A DNA stretch of 64,000 nt from Halorubrum sp. PV6 (GTDB taxonomy: Archaea; Halobacteriota; Halobacteria; Halobacteriales; Haloferacaceae): positions 1,426,001-1,490,000 of the forward strand of contig NZ_CP030064.1 of the NCBI RefSeq assembly GCF_003990725.2, in the 5' to 3' direction. The notes beneath the pieces are model-generated. The model was not told where the DNA came from and searched no databases. It saw only the letters and a list, made by a program, of their open reading frames with translations. Made by a program: the position numbers and the translations under genes. Positions 1-8,145 of the stretch are shown in pieces (the stretch's first letter is position 1; each line of letters starts with the position of its first letter).

Positions 1-511
1 GCACGCCGACCTGCCCGAGCGCGACGAGCGCGGCGACGTAGACGATGCTGTACTTGACGATCGGCGGCAGGACGCCGAGTTCCGGGAGTTTGATCCCGCG
101 GAGCCGCTCGGCGACGAGGAGTTCGGCTTTGTCGCCGATGACGACGCCGACGATGAGGACGACGACCGCGATGAACACGCGAGGGAGGAACGCGGCGACG
201 CCGGCCCAGAACTGCTCGAGGTAGTTGACCTCGGCGACGGTCATCGCGGCGATGACGGCGACCGCGACGATGAAGTAGCTCGACAGGCTCGCGAGGATCC
301 GCACGGTCGACGTGTCGAACTCGCGGGCGGTGCGCTCGAAGGCGGTGCCCTCTATCACGTCGGGGACGCCGGCGCGGGTCAGCAGGCGGCGGTTGATCAC
401 GCCGACGACGTACGCCGCCACCAGTCCGAAGAGGAGGACCAAGAGCGCGAGCCAGATCCGCTCGGGGACCGCCGAGACGACCCCGGAGAGGGAGGTCGGG
501 ACCGCGGACAT
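1..511 (-). CDS. Mechanosensitive-channel-like conserved TM helix protein (3' end outside window)
   Basis: Partial gene; 170 residues are visible from the ATG at 511 and the rest lies left of the window. Predicted membrane helices lie at about residues 19-39, 72-95, 101-126 and 151-170, separated by short polar loops. The pattern resembles the 'conserved TM helix' repeat found in small-conductance mechanosensitive channel relatives, but the MscS beta domain, if there is one, is not in view. The start lies only 3 nt after the dacZ stop codon, so the two genes are almost certainly co-transcribed. Since c-di-AMP is tied to osmotic control in other organisms, a role in turgor or ion balance is a reasonable inference. 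Pore identity is not shown by this fragment. Confidence 0.75.
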   Translation of the reverse strand, partial: MSAVPTSLSGVVSAVPERIWLALLVLLFGLVAAYVVGVINRRLLTRAGVPDVIEGTAFERTAREFDTSTVRILASLSSYFIVAVAVIAAMTVAEVNYLEQFWAGVAAFLPRVFIAVVVLIVGVVIGDKAELLVAERLRGIKLPELGVLPPIVKYSIVYVAALVALGQVGV

Positions 512-514
512 GGG

Positions 515-1324
515 TCAGTACTCCTCCGGATCGATCTCCAAGACGAGTTCGCCGGCTTTGAACGCGCGGACGAGCCCGTCGGACTCCGAGAGGACGATGG
601 CCGTCGCGTTCGTGTCGCGGGTGATCGCGCCGCCGGCCATGTGGCGCGCGCCGAGCCCCTTCGGGATGTCGACCCCCTCCGCGCCCGGTTCGAGGTAGCG
701 GTACGCGGAGACGATCTTCCCCGAGTCGGAGACGACGAAGGCGCCGTCGAGCCGGGAGAACTCCTTTAACATGACGTTGACGATGGGGTCGCCGACGTGG
801 ACGTGCGACTTCTCGAAGGGGTTGTACGACAGCGGGCGGGACTTGTTCATCACCTTCCCCGCGTCGCCGACGACGAACAGGGCGCCGACGGGTTTCCCCT
901 TCTGTCCCTTCTGTCCGAGTTCGATGGCGACCTCGAACACGTCGCGGATCACGCTGGGCTCGGCGCGGGAGTCGACGAAGAGGCCGTAGATCCCCGTGTG
1001 AACCGTCTCGTCGACGGTGACGCGGATCACGCTGTCCGGACCCCCGTCGAAGACGGAGGCGACACAGACCACCTCGTCGCCCGCCGAGACGAGGTCGGCG
1101 TCCATCGCGCCCTCGATGCCGAACCGAATTCTGTCCTTGACGTTGTCGAAGGGGAGCGGCAGCTCGACGAACACCTCGGCGTCGACATCGTTGTCGGGCG
1201 CGACGACGACGACGTCCGTGTCGTCGCCCTCGAACCGATCGAAGAACGAACTGGTCGGCGAGAACAGCAACACGGCGTCTGCGTCCGAGACGAGATCGGA
1301 CAGGTGATCGGTGAGCGAGGCCAT
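515..1324 (-). CDS. dacZ: Diadenylate cyclase DacZ (c-di-AMP synthase)
   Basis: 269 residues. The C-terminal half is a DisA_N (DAC) domain that condenses two ATP into cyclic di-AMP. The catalytic DGA motif is at residues 193-195 and the ATP-contacting RH(M)A motif at 227-230. The N-terminal ~120 residues form the extra domain seen in archaeal DacZ proteins. I chose the ATG at 1324 rather than the longer upstream frame because a TATA element lies at about 1348-1355, making the transcript leaderless, and because known DacZ proteins begin near here. The gene is followed after 3 nt by a membrane channel-like gene. The protein is probably cytosolic. c-di-AMP is known to be essential and osmotically relevant in Haloferax; the role here is by homology. 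Confidence 0.92.
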   Translation of the reverse strand: MASLTDHLSDLVSDADAVLLFSPTSSFFDRFEGDDTDVVVVAPDNDVDAEVFVELPLPFDNVKDRIRFGIEGAMDADLVSAGDEVVCVASVFDGGPDSVIRVTVDETVHTGIYGLFVDSRAEPSVIRDVFEVAIELGQKGQKGKPVGALFVVGDAGKVMNKSRPLSYNPFEKSHVHVGDPIVNVMLKEFSRLDGAFVVSDSGKIVSAYRYLEPGAEGVDIPKGLGARHMAGGAITRDTNATAIVLSESDGLVRAFKAGELVLEIDPEEY

Positions 1325-1342
1325 TGGCAGAAAAACTCTCGG

Positions 1343-1360
1343 GCAACGTATAGTCGTTGC
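1343..1360 (-). promoter_or_regulatory. dacZ promoter: TATA box inside a perfect inverted repeat
   Basis: GCAACG-TATAGT-CGTTGC is a perfect 6-bp-arm inverted repeat whose centre overlaps the TATA-like element about 25-30 nt upstream of the dacZ ATG at 1324. A protein bound here would compete with TBP/TFB, so it is a candidate repressor operator. The regulator is unknown. Confidence 0.5.
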
Positions 1361-1469
1361 GTCGGCGTCATACGGGCGTCTGACGCGTTCTGTCGGGAGT
1401 CGCCTGCCGCGGCGCCCGCTGTCCGTCGCCCGCGCGACTTTTATCCGGGAGGCGAGTACGGGGCGGCGT

Positions 1470-2579
1470 ATGGCGACCCGCGACGCCCTCTGGGGGTACC
1501 GCAACGAGTTCGGCGACGCCTTCGGGCGGACGTACTTCCGGCGGTTCGGGCCGGGCGTGGCCTCCAGCATCGGCCTCGGGACGTACCTCGGCGCCCCCAC
1601 GCCCGCCGTCGACGCGGCCTATCGCGAGGCGATCGAACTCGCGCTCCGATCCGGGATCAACCACGTCGACACCGCCGTCAACTACCGATGCGGGCGCGCC
1701 GAGCGCGTCGTCGGCGAGGCGGTCCGATCGTCCCCCGTCGACCGCGAGGCGGTCGTCGTCGCGACGAAGGGGGGCTTCCTCCCGTTCGACGGCGAGCGAC
1801 CGGACGACCCCGCCGCGTACGTCCGCGAGCGGTTCGTCGAACCGGGCCTCGTCGCGCCCGACGCCCTCGCGAGCGGGTCACACGCGATCGCGCCGGCGTA
1901 CCTGGAGTGGTCGCTCGACCGCTCGCTGGACCGCCTCGGCCTCGATTCGGTCGACTACTTTTATATCCACAATCCGGAGACGCAGCTCGCGACCCGCTCC
2001 CGCGAGGCGGTGTACGACCAGCTGTCGGCCGCCTTCGAGGCGCTCGAACGGCGTCGCGCCGCGGGCGACGTGGGCGCGTACGGCGTCGCGACGTGGGACG
2101 CGTTTCGCGTCCCCGAGGGCGCCGACCGGTACCTCTCGCTCGCCGAGGTCCTCGCGCGGGCCGAGGCCGCCGGCGAAGCGGTCGGCGCCGACGACGGCCA
2201 CGGGTTCGAGGCGATCCAACTGCCCTTCAACGTCGCGATGGCGGACGCGTTCACGCGCCGGAATCAGCGGCTCCCCGACGGTGACGACGGCGACCGAGTC
2301 TCCGCCCTCGAACTCGCCCACGAGGCCGGCCTCTCCGTGGTGACGAGCGCGAGCATCGGCCAGGGTGACCTCGCGAGCGAGGGGTCGGTCCCGGGCGAGG
2401 TCGACGCGGCGCTCGCGGGCGAGACGCCGGCCCAGCGAGCGCTCAACTTCGCTCGGAGCGCGCCGGGCGTCACCTCGTCGCTCGTCGGCGCGAGCGATCT
2501 CGACCACCTCCGCGAGAACGTCGCGGCCGGAACCTTCGACCCGCTCGGCGCGTCGGCGTTCGACGCGGTGTTCGAGTGA
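1470..2579 (+). CDS. Aldo/keto reductase family protein
   Basis: 369 residues, TIM-barrel aldo/keto reductase. The family tetrad is visible: Asp in HVDTAVNY near residue 70, Lys in VVVATKGG near 100, and His in DYFYIHNPE near 168. The enzyme should reduce an aldehyde or ketone with NADPH; the substrate cannot be read from sequence. I chose the ATG at 1470 because the conserved barrel begins soon after it, and a purine-rich GGGAGGCG lies about 20 nt upstream with a TTTTAT element before that. The upstream in-frame extension to 1311 runs into the divergent dacZ promoter and is not credible. The gene is transcribed divergently from dacZ and appears monocistronic. Confidence 0.85.
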   Translation: MATRDALWGYRNEFGDAFGRTYFRRFGPGVASSIGLGTYLGAPTPAVDAAYREAIELALRSGINHVDTAVNYRCGRAERVVGEAVRSSPVDREAVVVATKGGFLPFDGERPDDPAAYVRERFVEPGLVAPDALASGSHAIAPAYLEWSLDRSLDRLGLDSVDYFYIHNPETQLATRSREAVYDQLSAAFEALERRRAAGDVGAYGVATWDAFRVPEGADRYLSLAEVLARAEAAGEAVGADDGHGFEAIQLPFNVAMADAFTRRNQRLPDGDDGDRVSALELAHEAGLSVVTSASIGQGDLASEGSVPGEVDAALAGETPAQRALNFARSAPGVTSSLVGASDLDHLRENVAAGTFDPLGASAFDAVFE

Positions 2580-2648
2580 GGCGGTGAAAGCGACGGGCCG
2601 TAGCAAAAAGGAGGTTTGCGGGGAGGGCAGTTCGGCGCGAAGCCGCCG

Positions 2649-2819
2649 TCAGCGGAGCTCTTTGAACTTCGTTCCGCACTCGGGACAGACGCGAACCGAG
2701 AACACTTCGTCGGGGTCGTTCTGCTTTTTTAAGACCTGCTCGCACTCGGCGCAGTTCAGTCGCTCGTACGTGTCCTTAAATAAGTCGCCGTCGCGAAGGC
2801 CCTTCCGCGTCGATTTCAT
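2649..2819 (-). CDS. Small zinc-finger protein, HVO_0758 type
   Basis: 56-residue protein, too short for standard ORF cut-offs. It begins MKSTRKGLRDGD and carries two CxxC pairs (NCAECE and VCPECG) that would bind one zinc, then ends KFKELR. The layout matches the HVO_0758 family of haloarchaeal small zinc-finger proteins, whose function is unknown. The start is supported by a TATA element at 2843-2850 on the minus strand, giving a leaderless transcript. It is convergent with the aldo/keto reductase and divergent from the MFS gene. Confidence 0.85.
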   Translation of the reverse strand: MKSTRKGLRDGDLFKDTYERLNCAECEQVLKKQNDPDEVFSVRVCPECGTKFKELR

Positions 2820-2842
2820 ACTCCGAGTTGAACACGTGGCGG

Positions 2843-2850
2843 TATAAAAA
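2843..2850 (-). promoter_or_regulatory. TATA box of the small zinc-finger gene
   Basis: TTTTTATA on the minus strand, centred about 27 nt upstream of the ATG at 2819. This is the spacing expected for a leaderless haloarchaeal transcript. Confidence 0.6.
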
Positions 2851-2918
2851 CCCCGTCCGACGCCAGTCAGACGCGTCGCTTTCGCAACCCTTGTCTCCCG
2901 GCGCCGTCAACTCCGCTC

Positions 2919-4103
2919 GTGTCACGGACTCGGCTGTTCGGATCGCTCTGTGCGCTGGTCTTCCTCGTGAACTTCGCACGAGTGGTGTTCGCACCCCTCG
3001 TGGGACAGTTCATCACCGAGTTCGCCATCGGCGAGGGGACCGCGGGGCTCATCGTCACGCTCGCCTGGCTGGGCTCTGCGGCCCCGCGGCTCCCGGCGGG
3101 CTGGGCACTCACGCGGTTCTCGCGGCAGTTCGTCATCCTCGTCTCCGGCGCCATGCTGACGCTCGGCGCGCTCGGCGTCGCGCTCGCGCCGGGCGTGCCG
3201 ACGCTGATGACCGCCGCGTTCGCCATCGGCCTCTCGTCCGGCGTCTACTTCGTCGCCGCCAACCCGTTCATCGCCGAGCTGTTCCCCCGGCGCGTCGGCC
3301 GCGTCATGGGCGTCCACGGCATGGCGAGCCAACTCGCCGCCGTCGCCGCCGCGCCCGTGGTCACGGTCGCCCTCTGGTACGACTGGCGGCTCGCGTTCTA
3401 CGGGCTCGCCGCGGTCGCCGCCGCCTCCACCGCCATCTTCGTCGCGCTCGCGCGGCGCACGGACCTGCCCGACGCGGGCACGAGCGACACCGACTTCCTC
3501 GCCGGGGCGTTCTCGGAGTGGAAGCTGATCCTCGCCGGCGTCGTGCTGATGGGGCTCACGGGGTTCGTCTGGCAGGGCCTGTTCAACTTCTACGAGCTGT
3601 ACATGGTCGACAAGGGGCTCCCGCCGACGACCGCCCGGAACCTGCTGACGGTGATCTTCGCCGCCGGCGTCCCGGCGTTCCTCGTCTCCGGGGACCTCGC
3701 CGACCGGCTCCCGCACGTCCCGTATCTCCTCGGTATCGTCTCGACGTTCATCCTCGGCACCGTCTTCGTCGTCGTCTCCTCCGGGCTGGTCGCGGTGATC
3801 GCCGCCAGCGTCGTCGTCGGCTTTGCCATCCACATGCTGTTTCCGGCGGGGGACACCTACCTGCTCGCGTCGCTGCCGGACGAGTCCAGGGCGTCGGCGT
3901 ACGCCGTCTTCTCCGCGGGGATGATGACGATGCAGGCGGCCGGGTCGTGGGTCGTCGGCGAGGCCATCGAGGCCGGCGCCGGCTACGACGCGGTGTTCCT
4001 GGCGCTCGCCGGCGGCCTCGCGCTCGTCGTCCTCGCGTACGCCGGACTGGAGTACGTCGGGCGCGTGCCGGGCGGCGCGGCGGGGACGGAGCCCGCGGTC
4101 TGA
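2919..4103 (+). CDS. MFS transporter
   Basis: 394 residues with a GTG start at 2919 (gtg tca cgg act). About 12 hydrophobic helices run through the protein. The loop between helices 2 and 3 reads LPAGWALTRFSRQ, the equivalent of the MFS motif A, and the sequence before it is WLGSAAPRLPAGW. The family moves small solutes by uniport, symport or antiport across the cytoplasmic membrane; the substrate is unknown. GTG was chosen because hydrophobic sequence begins within seven residues of it and the upstream extension is arginine-rich out-of-frame-like sequence. The downstream glycosyltransferase has its own TATA box, so an operon with it is not required. Confidence 0.85.
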   Translation: MSRTRLFGSLCALVFLVNFARVVFAPLVGQFITEFAIGEGTAGLIVTLAWLGSAAPRLPAGWALTRFSRQFVILVSGAMLTLGALGVALAPGVPTLMTAAFAIGLSSGVYFVAANPFIAELFPRRVGRVMGVHGMASQLAAVAAAPVVTVALWYDWRLAFYGLAAVAAASTAIFVALARRTDLPDAGTSDTDFLAGAFSEWKLILAGVVLMGLTGFVWQGLFNFYELYMVDKGLPPTTARNLLTVIFAAGVPAFLVSGDLADRLPHVPYLLGIVSTFILGTVFVVVSSGLVAVIAASVVVGFAIHMLFPAGDTYLLASLPDESRASAYAVFSAGMMTMQAAGSWVVGEAIEAGAGYDAVFLALAGGLALVVLAYAGLEYVGRVPGGAAGTEPAV

Positions 4104-4155
4104 CCCCGCCGGTCGACGGCGACGAACCGGTCGCGACGGATCGGGGGTATCGGAC

Positions 4156-4163
4156 CTATTTAG
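4156..4163 (+). promoter_or_regulatory. TATA box of the GpgS-like gene
   Basis: CTATTTAG about 27-34 nt upstream of the ATG at 4190. It supports a leaderless transcript starting near 4186. Confidence 0.55.
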
Positions 4164-4189
4164 GGCGTCCCGCCCGTGGTAACTGCTAC

Positions 4190-5383
4190 ATGGAGTACGT
4201 ACAAGAGCGCGTGACGACCCTCCACGCGTTGACCGACCACCGGCCGGCCGCGCCGACCGGCCGCGCGGCGGTCGTCGTGCCGATGACGGAACGCGAGTAC
4301 GGGACGCTCGCGGCCGACCGGGTCCTGACGGCGCTGGAGACGGTCGACCCCGCTCGCGTCGTGGTCCCCCTCCGCGCCGCCCCCGACCGCGTCGGCCCCT
4401 TCGCCGACTGGCTCGACGGCTTCGACGTGGACGTGGAGACCCTCTGGTGTGGCGGACCGCGCCTCACGGAACTGCTCGCGAGCCGCGGGCTCGACGGGAG
4501 CCGGGGAAAGGGCCGCGACGTGTGGCTCGGGTTGGGTCGCGCGCTCGACGAGGAGTTCGTCGTCGTCCACGACGCCGACACCAAGACGTACTCGCCCGCC
4601 TTCGTCTCTCGGCTCCTCTTCCCGCTCGCGAACGATCACGAGTTCTCGAAGGGGTACTACGCCCGCGTCGAGGATAACTCGCTGTACGGCCGGCTGTTCC
4701 GGCTGTTCTTCCGACCGCTGGTCCGCGCGCTCGGCGACGCGACCGAGCGCCGCGAACCGAGCATCATGGAGTATCTCGACGCGTTCCGGTACGCGCTCGC
4801 CGGAGAGTTCGCGGCGACGACCGACCTCGTCTCGCGGTGCCGCATCCAGCGCGGGTGGGGGTTAGAGGTCGGCACGCTGGGCGAGGCGTTCGCGCACGCC
4901 GGCTTCGCGGAGAGCGCGCAGGTCGACCTGGGGCGGTACGAACACGACCACCGCTCCGTCGACGGCCCGACCGGCCTCGCCGACATGAGCCGCGCGGTCG
5001 GCGCGGCGACCCTCCGAGCCGTCGAGGGCGCGGGCGTCGCCGTCGAGTACGACGCGCTCGCCGACCGCTACCGCGAGGCGGCCGAGCGGCTGATCCGCGG
5101 CTACGAGACGGACGCCGCGTTCAACGGTCTCGACTACGACCGCGCGGCCGAGCGCGAGCAGGTCGAGACCTACGCCGACGCACTCGGCGAACCGGGCCCG
5201 GACACCCGCCTTCCGGCGTGGCGAACCGCGCCCGTGACCCCGAGCGAGGTGGCTGACGCGGCGCAGGCCGACCTCGCGGCGGCGCGGGAGTCGCACGCCG
5301 ACGCGGCCGCGCGCCCGCCGGAAGAGTCCGACCGACGCCAGTCGGCCGAGGAAGCGCCCGAGACCGGGACGGGAGAGGACTGA
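4190..5383 (+). CDS. Glycosyltransferase, glucosyl-3-phosphoglycerate synthase-like
   Basis: 397 residues. The GT-A fold glycosyltransferase shows the metal- and sugar-nucleotide-binding acidic motif VVHDADTKTY, a GRGKGRDVW-like segment before it, and EFSKGYYARV after it, all typical of the GT81 family (GpgS/MpgS). Such enzymes make glucosyl-3-phosphoglycerate from NDP-glucose and 3-phosphoglycerate, the precursor of the compatible solute glucosylglycerate. The C-terminal ~45 residues are a disordered acidic tail. The start at 4190 fits the TATA box at 4156-4163. The next gene overlaps by one base. I see no dedicated phosphatase (GpgP) in the window, so the end product is uncertain. Confidence 0.75.
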   Translation: MEYVQERVTTLHALTDHRPAAPTGRAAVVVPMTEREYGTLAADRVLTALETVDPARVVVPLRAAPDRVGPFADWLDGFDVDVETLWCGGPRLTELLASRGLDGSRGKGRDVWLGLGRALDEEFVVVHDADTKTYSPAFVSRLLFPLANDHEFSKGYYARVEDNSLYGRLFRLFFRPLVRALGDATERREPSIMEYLDAFRYALAGEFAATTDLVSRCRIQRGWGLEVGTLGEAFAHAGFAESAQVDLGRYEHDHRSVDGPTGLADMSRAVGAATLRAVEGAGVAVEYDALADRYREAAERLIRGYETDAAFNGLDYDRAAEREQVETYADALGEPGPDTRLPAWRTAPVTPSEVADAAQADLAAARESHADAAARPPEESDRRQSAEEAPETGTGED

Positions 5384-5934
5384 TGAGCGACGCGCCGAGC
5401 GTCGCCGCGCGCGCCGACCTCGCCGGCGTCGTCGACCTGTTCGAGTGGCTCACCCGCGAAGAGCTGTCGCGGGCGCTCTCGGAGCTCGCTTTTAAACAGC
5501 GCGCCGAGATCGACGAGGCGGCCATCGCCGCCGCCATCGACCTCGCGGTCGCGGAGTACGCCCTCGTTCCGGCGCCGCCGGCGTCGCTCTCGGAGTCTGC
5601 GGGCGGCGCCGACGCGACGGAGCCGGTCGACCCGACCGACGACGCCGACGCCGACGGCGTCGCGCTCGCGGTCGGCCCGGCGGCGTTCCCCTCGCTGCCG
5701 GCGGACGCCGAGGACCTCCCGCACATCCTCGACGTGCCCGACCGCGACGTGGACCGGGAGCTGCTCGCCGAGGCGGTCGTCGAGCGCCTCTCCGCCGACG
5801 CGGTCGCCGCCATCGGGGCGAACGACGCGGCGCGGTTGGAGGTCCTCGCCGACGTGACCTACGACATCGAGGCGTGGGCGCCCGTCGACGCCGGCGACGT
5901 TCGCGAGCGGATCGTCGCCGAACTGGACGGCTGA
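5383..5934 (+). CDS. Conserved haloarchaeal protein of unknown function
   Basis: 183 residues. Its ATG shares the last base of the preceding stop codon (TGATG), so it is translationally coupled to the GpgS-like gene. The N-terminal 60 residues are helical (DLAGVVDLFEWLTREELSRA, then ELAFKQR), a low-complexity Ala/Asp linker spans about 65-100, and a second helical segment forms the C-terminus. No catalytic motif or membrane helix is visible. I believe relatives carry a DUF7109 label, but I cannot confirm that here. The tight coupling suggests a partner or regulator of the glycosyltransferase. Confidence 0.7.
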   Translation: MSDAPSVAARADLAGVVDLFEWLTREELSRALSELAFKQRAEIDEAAIAAAIDLAVAEYALVPAPPASLSESAGGADATEPVDPTDDADADGVALAVGPAAFPSLPADAEDLPHILDVPDRDVDRELLAEAVVERLSADAVAAIGANDAARLEVLADVTYDIEAWAPVDAGDVRERIVAELDG

Positions 5935-5994
5935 CCCCTCGGAAGACAGTCATTTTTCGGCGCTCCGGTCTCGCGTCGACACCGTCTCGCAGGC

Positions 5995-6003
5995 ATATCT
6001 TTA
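5995..6003 (+). promoter_or_regulatory. TATA box of the dhaKLM operon
   Basis: ATATCTTTA, centred about 35 nt upstream of the chosen dhaK start at 6034. The alternative ATG at 6004 touches this element and so cannot be the start if it is the TATA box. Confidence 0.55.
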
Positions 6004-6033
6004 ATGGCCGCCAGAGTGTCATTGACGACGATT

Positions 6034-7035
6034 ATGAAAAAACTGATCAACGAGCCGGACGACGTCGTCGACGAGATGCTGGACGGAATGACCGCGGCGT
6101 ATCCGGACCGGGTCCGACGGGTCCCGGACACGCAGGTCCTCGTCCGGAGCGACGGGCCGGTCGAGGGGAAGGTGGCGCTCGTGACCGGCGGCGGAAGCGG
6201 TCACGAGCCGACCCACGCGGGCTACGTCGGCGACGGAATGCTCGACGGGGCCGCCGCGGGCGACGTGTTCTCCTCGCCGACCGCGGACGAGTTCGAGGCG
6301 CTCATCCACGCCTGCGACGCCGGCGACGGCGTGTTGGCGATCATCAAAAACTACGAGGGCGACGTGATGAACTTCGAGACCGCCATCGAACTCGCCGAGA
6401 TGGAGGGCGTCGAGGTCGAGAGCGTCGTCGTCGACGACGACGTGGCGGTCGAGGACTCGCTGTACACCTCCGGGCGCCGCGGCGTCTGCGGGACCATCCT
6501 CGTCCACAAGGCCGCCGGCGCGAAGGCCGCGGCGGGCGGAGACCTCGCCGAGGTCAAGCGCGTCGCCGAGAAGGTGATCGACAACGTGGGCACGATGGGC
6601 ACCGCGCTCACGTCGTGTGTCACCCCCGAGAAGGGCGAGCCGACCTTCGATCTGGGCGACGACGAGATCGAATTAGGGATCGGGATCCACGGCGAACCGG
6701 GAACCGAACGCACCGAAACGATGAGCGCAGACGAGATAACCGAGGCGCTGACTGATGCGGTCTTGGACGACCTCGACCTCGACGATGGACAGGAGGTGCT
6801 CACCATCGTCAACGGGATGGGCGGCACCCCGCAGATGGAGCTGTTCGTCGTCAACCGACGGCTCCAGGAGCTGCTCGGCGACCACGGGCTGGAGACGTGG
6901 GACGCGTGGGTCGGCGACTACATGACCTCACTCGACATGGCGGGCGCGTCGATCACCGTGTGTGCCGTCGACGACGAACTGAAGGAGCTCCTCGGCGCGC
7001 CGGCGGACACTCCGGCGTTCGCTCGGACCCGATGA
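6034..7035 (+). CDS. dhaK: Dihydroxyacetone kinase subunit DhaK
   Basis: 333 residues, starting MKKLINEPDDVV. DhaK binds dihydroxyacetone covalently as a hemiaminal. The binding histidine is H219 in GIGIHGEPG, and the signature VTGGGSGHEPTHAGYVG is near residue 50. Start 6034 is preferred over 6004 because family members begin MKKLI and because of the TATA position. It is the first gene of dhaKLM, overlapping dhaL by four bases. Together with DhaL, DhaM, HPr and EI encoded next door, it converts dihydroxyacetone to DHAP with PEP as phosphate donor. Dihydroxyacetone is a known substrate of haloarchaea in Dunaliella-dominated brines. Confidence 0.95.
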   Translation: MKKLINEPDDVVDEMLDGMTAAYPDRVRRVPDTQVLVRSDGPVEGKVALVTGGGSGHEPTHAGYVGDGMLDGAAAGDVFSSPTADEFEALIHACDAGDGVLAIIKNYEGDVMNFETAIELAEMEGVEVESVVVDDDVAVEDSLYTSGRRGVCGTILVHKAAGAKAAAGGDLAEVKRVAEKVIDNVGTMGTALTSCVTPEKGEPTFDLGDDEIELGIGIHGEPGTERTETMSADEITEALTDAVLDDLDLDDGQEVLTIVNGMGGTPQMELFVVNRRLQELLGDHGLETWDAWVGDYMTSLDMAGASITVCAVDDELKELLGAPADTPAFARTR

Positions 7036-7745
7036 GCGATGGCGATTCCGCCGGCGCCGCCGTCGTGGCGGTCGTCGAAGCGGTCGCGGCGCGGATCGAG
7101 GCGGAGCGCAGCCACCTGACCGAACTCGACTCGGCCATCGGCGACGCGGACCACGGGGGGAACATGGCGCGGGGGTGGGCCGCGGCGGCCGACGCCGCCC
7201 GCGACCTCGACGATCCGGACGCGCAGACCGTCTGCAAGACGGTCGGCAAGACGCTCATGAGCGAAGTCGGCGGCGCTTCCGGCCCACTCTTCGGCGGGTC
7301 GCTCGTGTTCGCGAGCGCCGAACTCGACGACGGCCTGACTCCCGAGAGCGCGGTCGCGTTCGCCGAGACCTACTTAGCGAAGGTCCAGGACCGCGGCGAC
7401 GCGACGGTGGGCGACCAGACGGTGGTCGACGCGCTCACCCCCGCCGTCCACACGTTTAAAAAGTCGATCGAGACGGACGACCTCCCGCCGCTCGAAGCGC
7501 TCGCGAAGGCGGTCGACGCGGCCGAGCGCGGCGTCGCGTTCACCGTCCCGATCCGAGCCAAAAAGGGCCGGGCCTCCTACCTCGGCTGGCGCTCGGTCGG
7601 ACACCAAGACCCCGGCGCGACGAGCGTACTCTACATCCTCGAAGAGGTGCTCTCAGTCGTCGCAGAGCAGATGGACGCTGAGGTCCCCGACGTTGACGCG
7701 ACCTCGCCGACGATCCCGGACGACGCCGAGCCGGAGGACGACTGA
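7032..7745 (+). CDS. dhaL: Dihydroxyacetone kinase ADP-binding subunit DhaL
   Basis: 237 residues. DhaL holds a tightly bound ADP that acts as a phosphate relay between DhaM and dihydroxyacetone on DhaK. The Mg-ADP motif is visible near the N-terminus: ELDSAIGDADHGGNMARG, with its three aspartates. GGASGPLFGG and GDRTVGDQT-like (GDATVGDQT) segments follow, as in the family. The ATG overlaps the dhaK stop (ATGA), and dhaM overlaps its own stop, so the three subunits are translationally coupled and made together. The C-terminal ~20 residues are an acidic haloarchaeal tail. Confidence 0.95.
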   Translation: MSDGDSAGAAVVAVVEAVAARIEAERSHLTELDSAIGDADHGGNMARGWAAAADAARDLDDPDAQTVCKTVGKTLMSEVGGASGPLFGGSLVFASAELDDGLTPESAVAFAETYLAKVQDRGDATVGDQTVVDALTPAVHTFKKSIETDDLPPLEALAKAVDAAERGVAFTVPIRAKKGRASYLGWRSVGHQDPGATSVLYILEEVLSVVAEQMDAEVPDVDATSPTIPDDAEPEDD

Positions 7746-8125
7746 TGGTCGGGCTCGTCGTCGTCTCGCACAGCGCGCGGGCGGCTGAGGGCATCGTCGA
7801 AGTCGCCGCCGAGATGGCCGGCGACACCCGCATTGAGGCCGTCGGCGGCGACGGACAGGGCGGGATCGGTACCGTCCCGGACGCCATCGGCGACGCCATC
7901 GACGCGGCCGACGACGGCGACGGGGTGGTCGTCCTCGTCGACCTCGGCAGCGCGGTGATGAACGCCGACGTCGCCGTCGAGTTGAGCGACGCCGAGGCCG
8001 TCATCGCCGACGCGCCCGTGCTGGAAGGCGCGGTCAACGCGGCCGTCGCGGCGACCGACCCCGCCGCCACGCTCGACTCGGTTCGCGAGCAGGCCGAGGC
8101 GGCTCGGGGACTGGAGAAACTCTGA
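7745..8125 (+). CDS. dhaM: Dihydroxyacetone kinase phosphotransfer subunit DhaM
   Basis: 126 residues, a single EIIA-Man-type domain. The phosphorylated histidine is H9 in VVVSHSARAAEG, and VVLVDLGSAVMN near residue 60 is the second family signature. E. coli DhaM carries extra HPr and EI-like domains; this one does not, so it must receive phosphate from separate EI and HPr proteins, which are encoded convergently just downstream. It starts within the dhaL stop codon and ends the operon. The 20-bp gap to the ptsI stop codon means transcripts from both sides meet here. Confidence 0.95.
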   Translation: MVGLVVVSHSARAAEGIVEVAAEMAGDTRIEAVGGDGQGGIGTVPDAIGDAIDAADDGDGVVVLVDLGSAVMNADVAVELSDAEAVIADAPVLEGAVNAAVAATDPAATLDSVREQAEAARGLEKL

Positions 8126-8145
8126 TCGGGCGGCCCGAGCGACGG

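Noticed and set aside
515-1600. Longer dacZ start at 1600
   Set aside because: The extension runs into the aldo/keto reductase gene and across the dacZ TATA box; family members start near 1324.
2828-4189. An in-frame 454-codon extension upstream of the GpgS-like gene
   Set aside because: It overlaps the MFS gene in another frame, is arginine-rich and crosses the TATA box at 4156. The real start is 4190.
6004-6033. Upstream ATG for dhaK
   Set aside because: It touches the TATA element and adds ten residues not seen in DhaK proteins.
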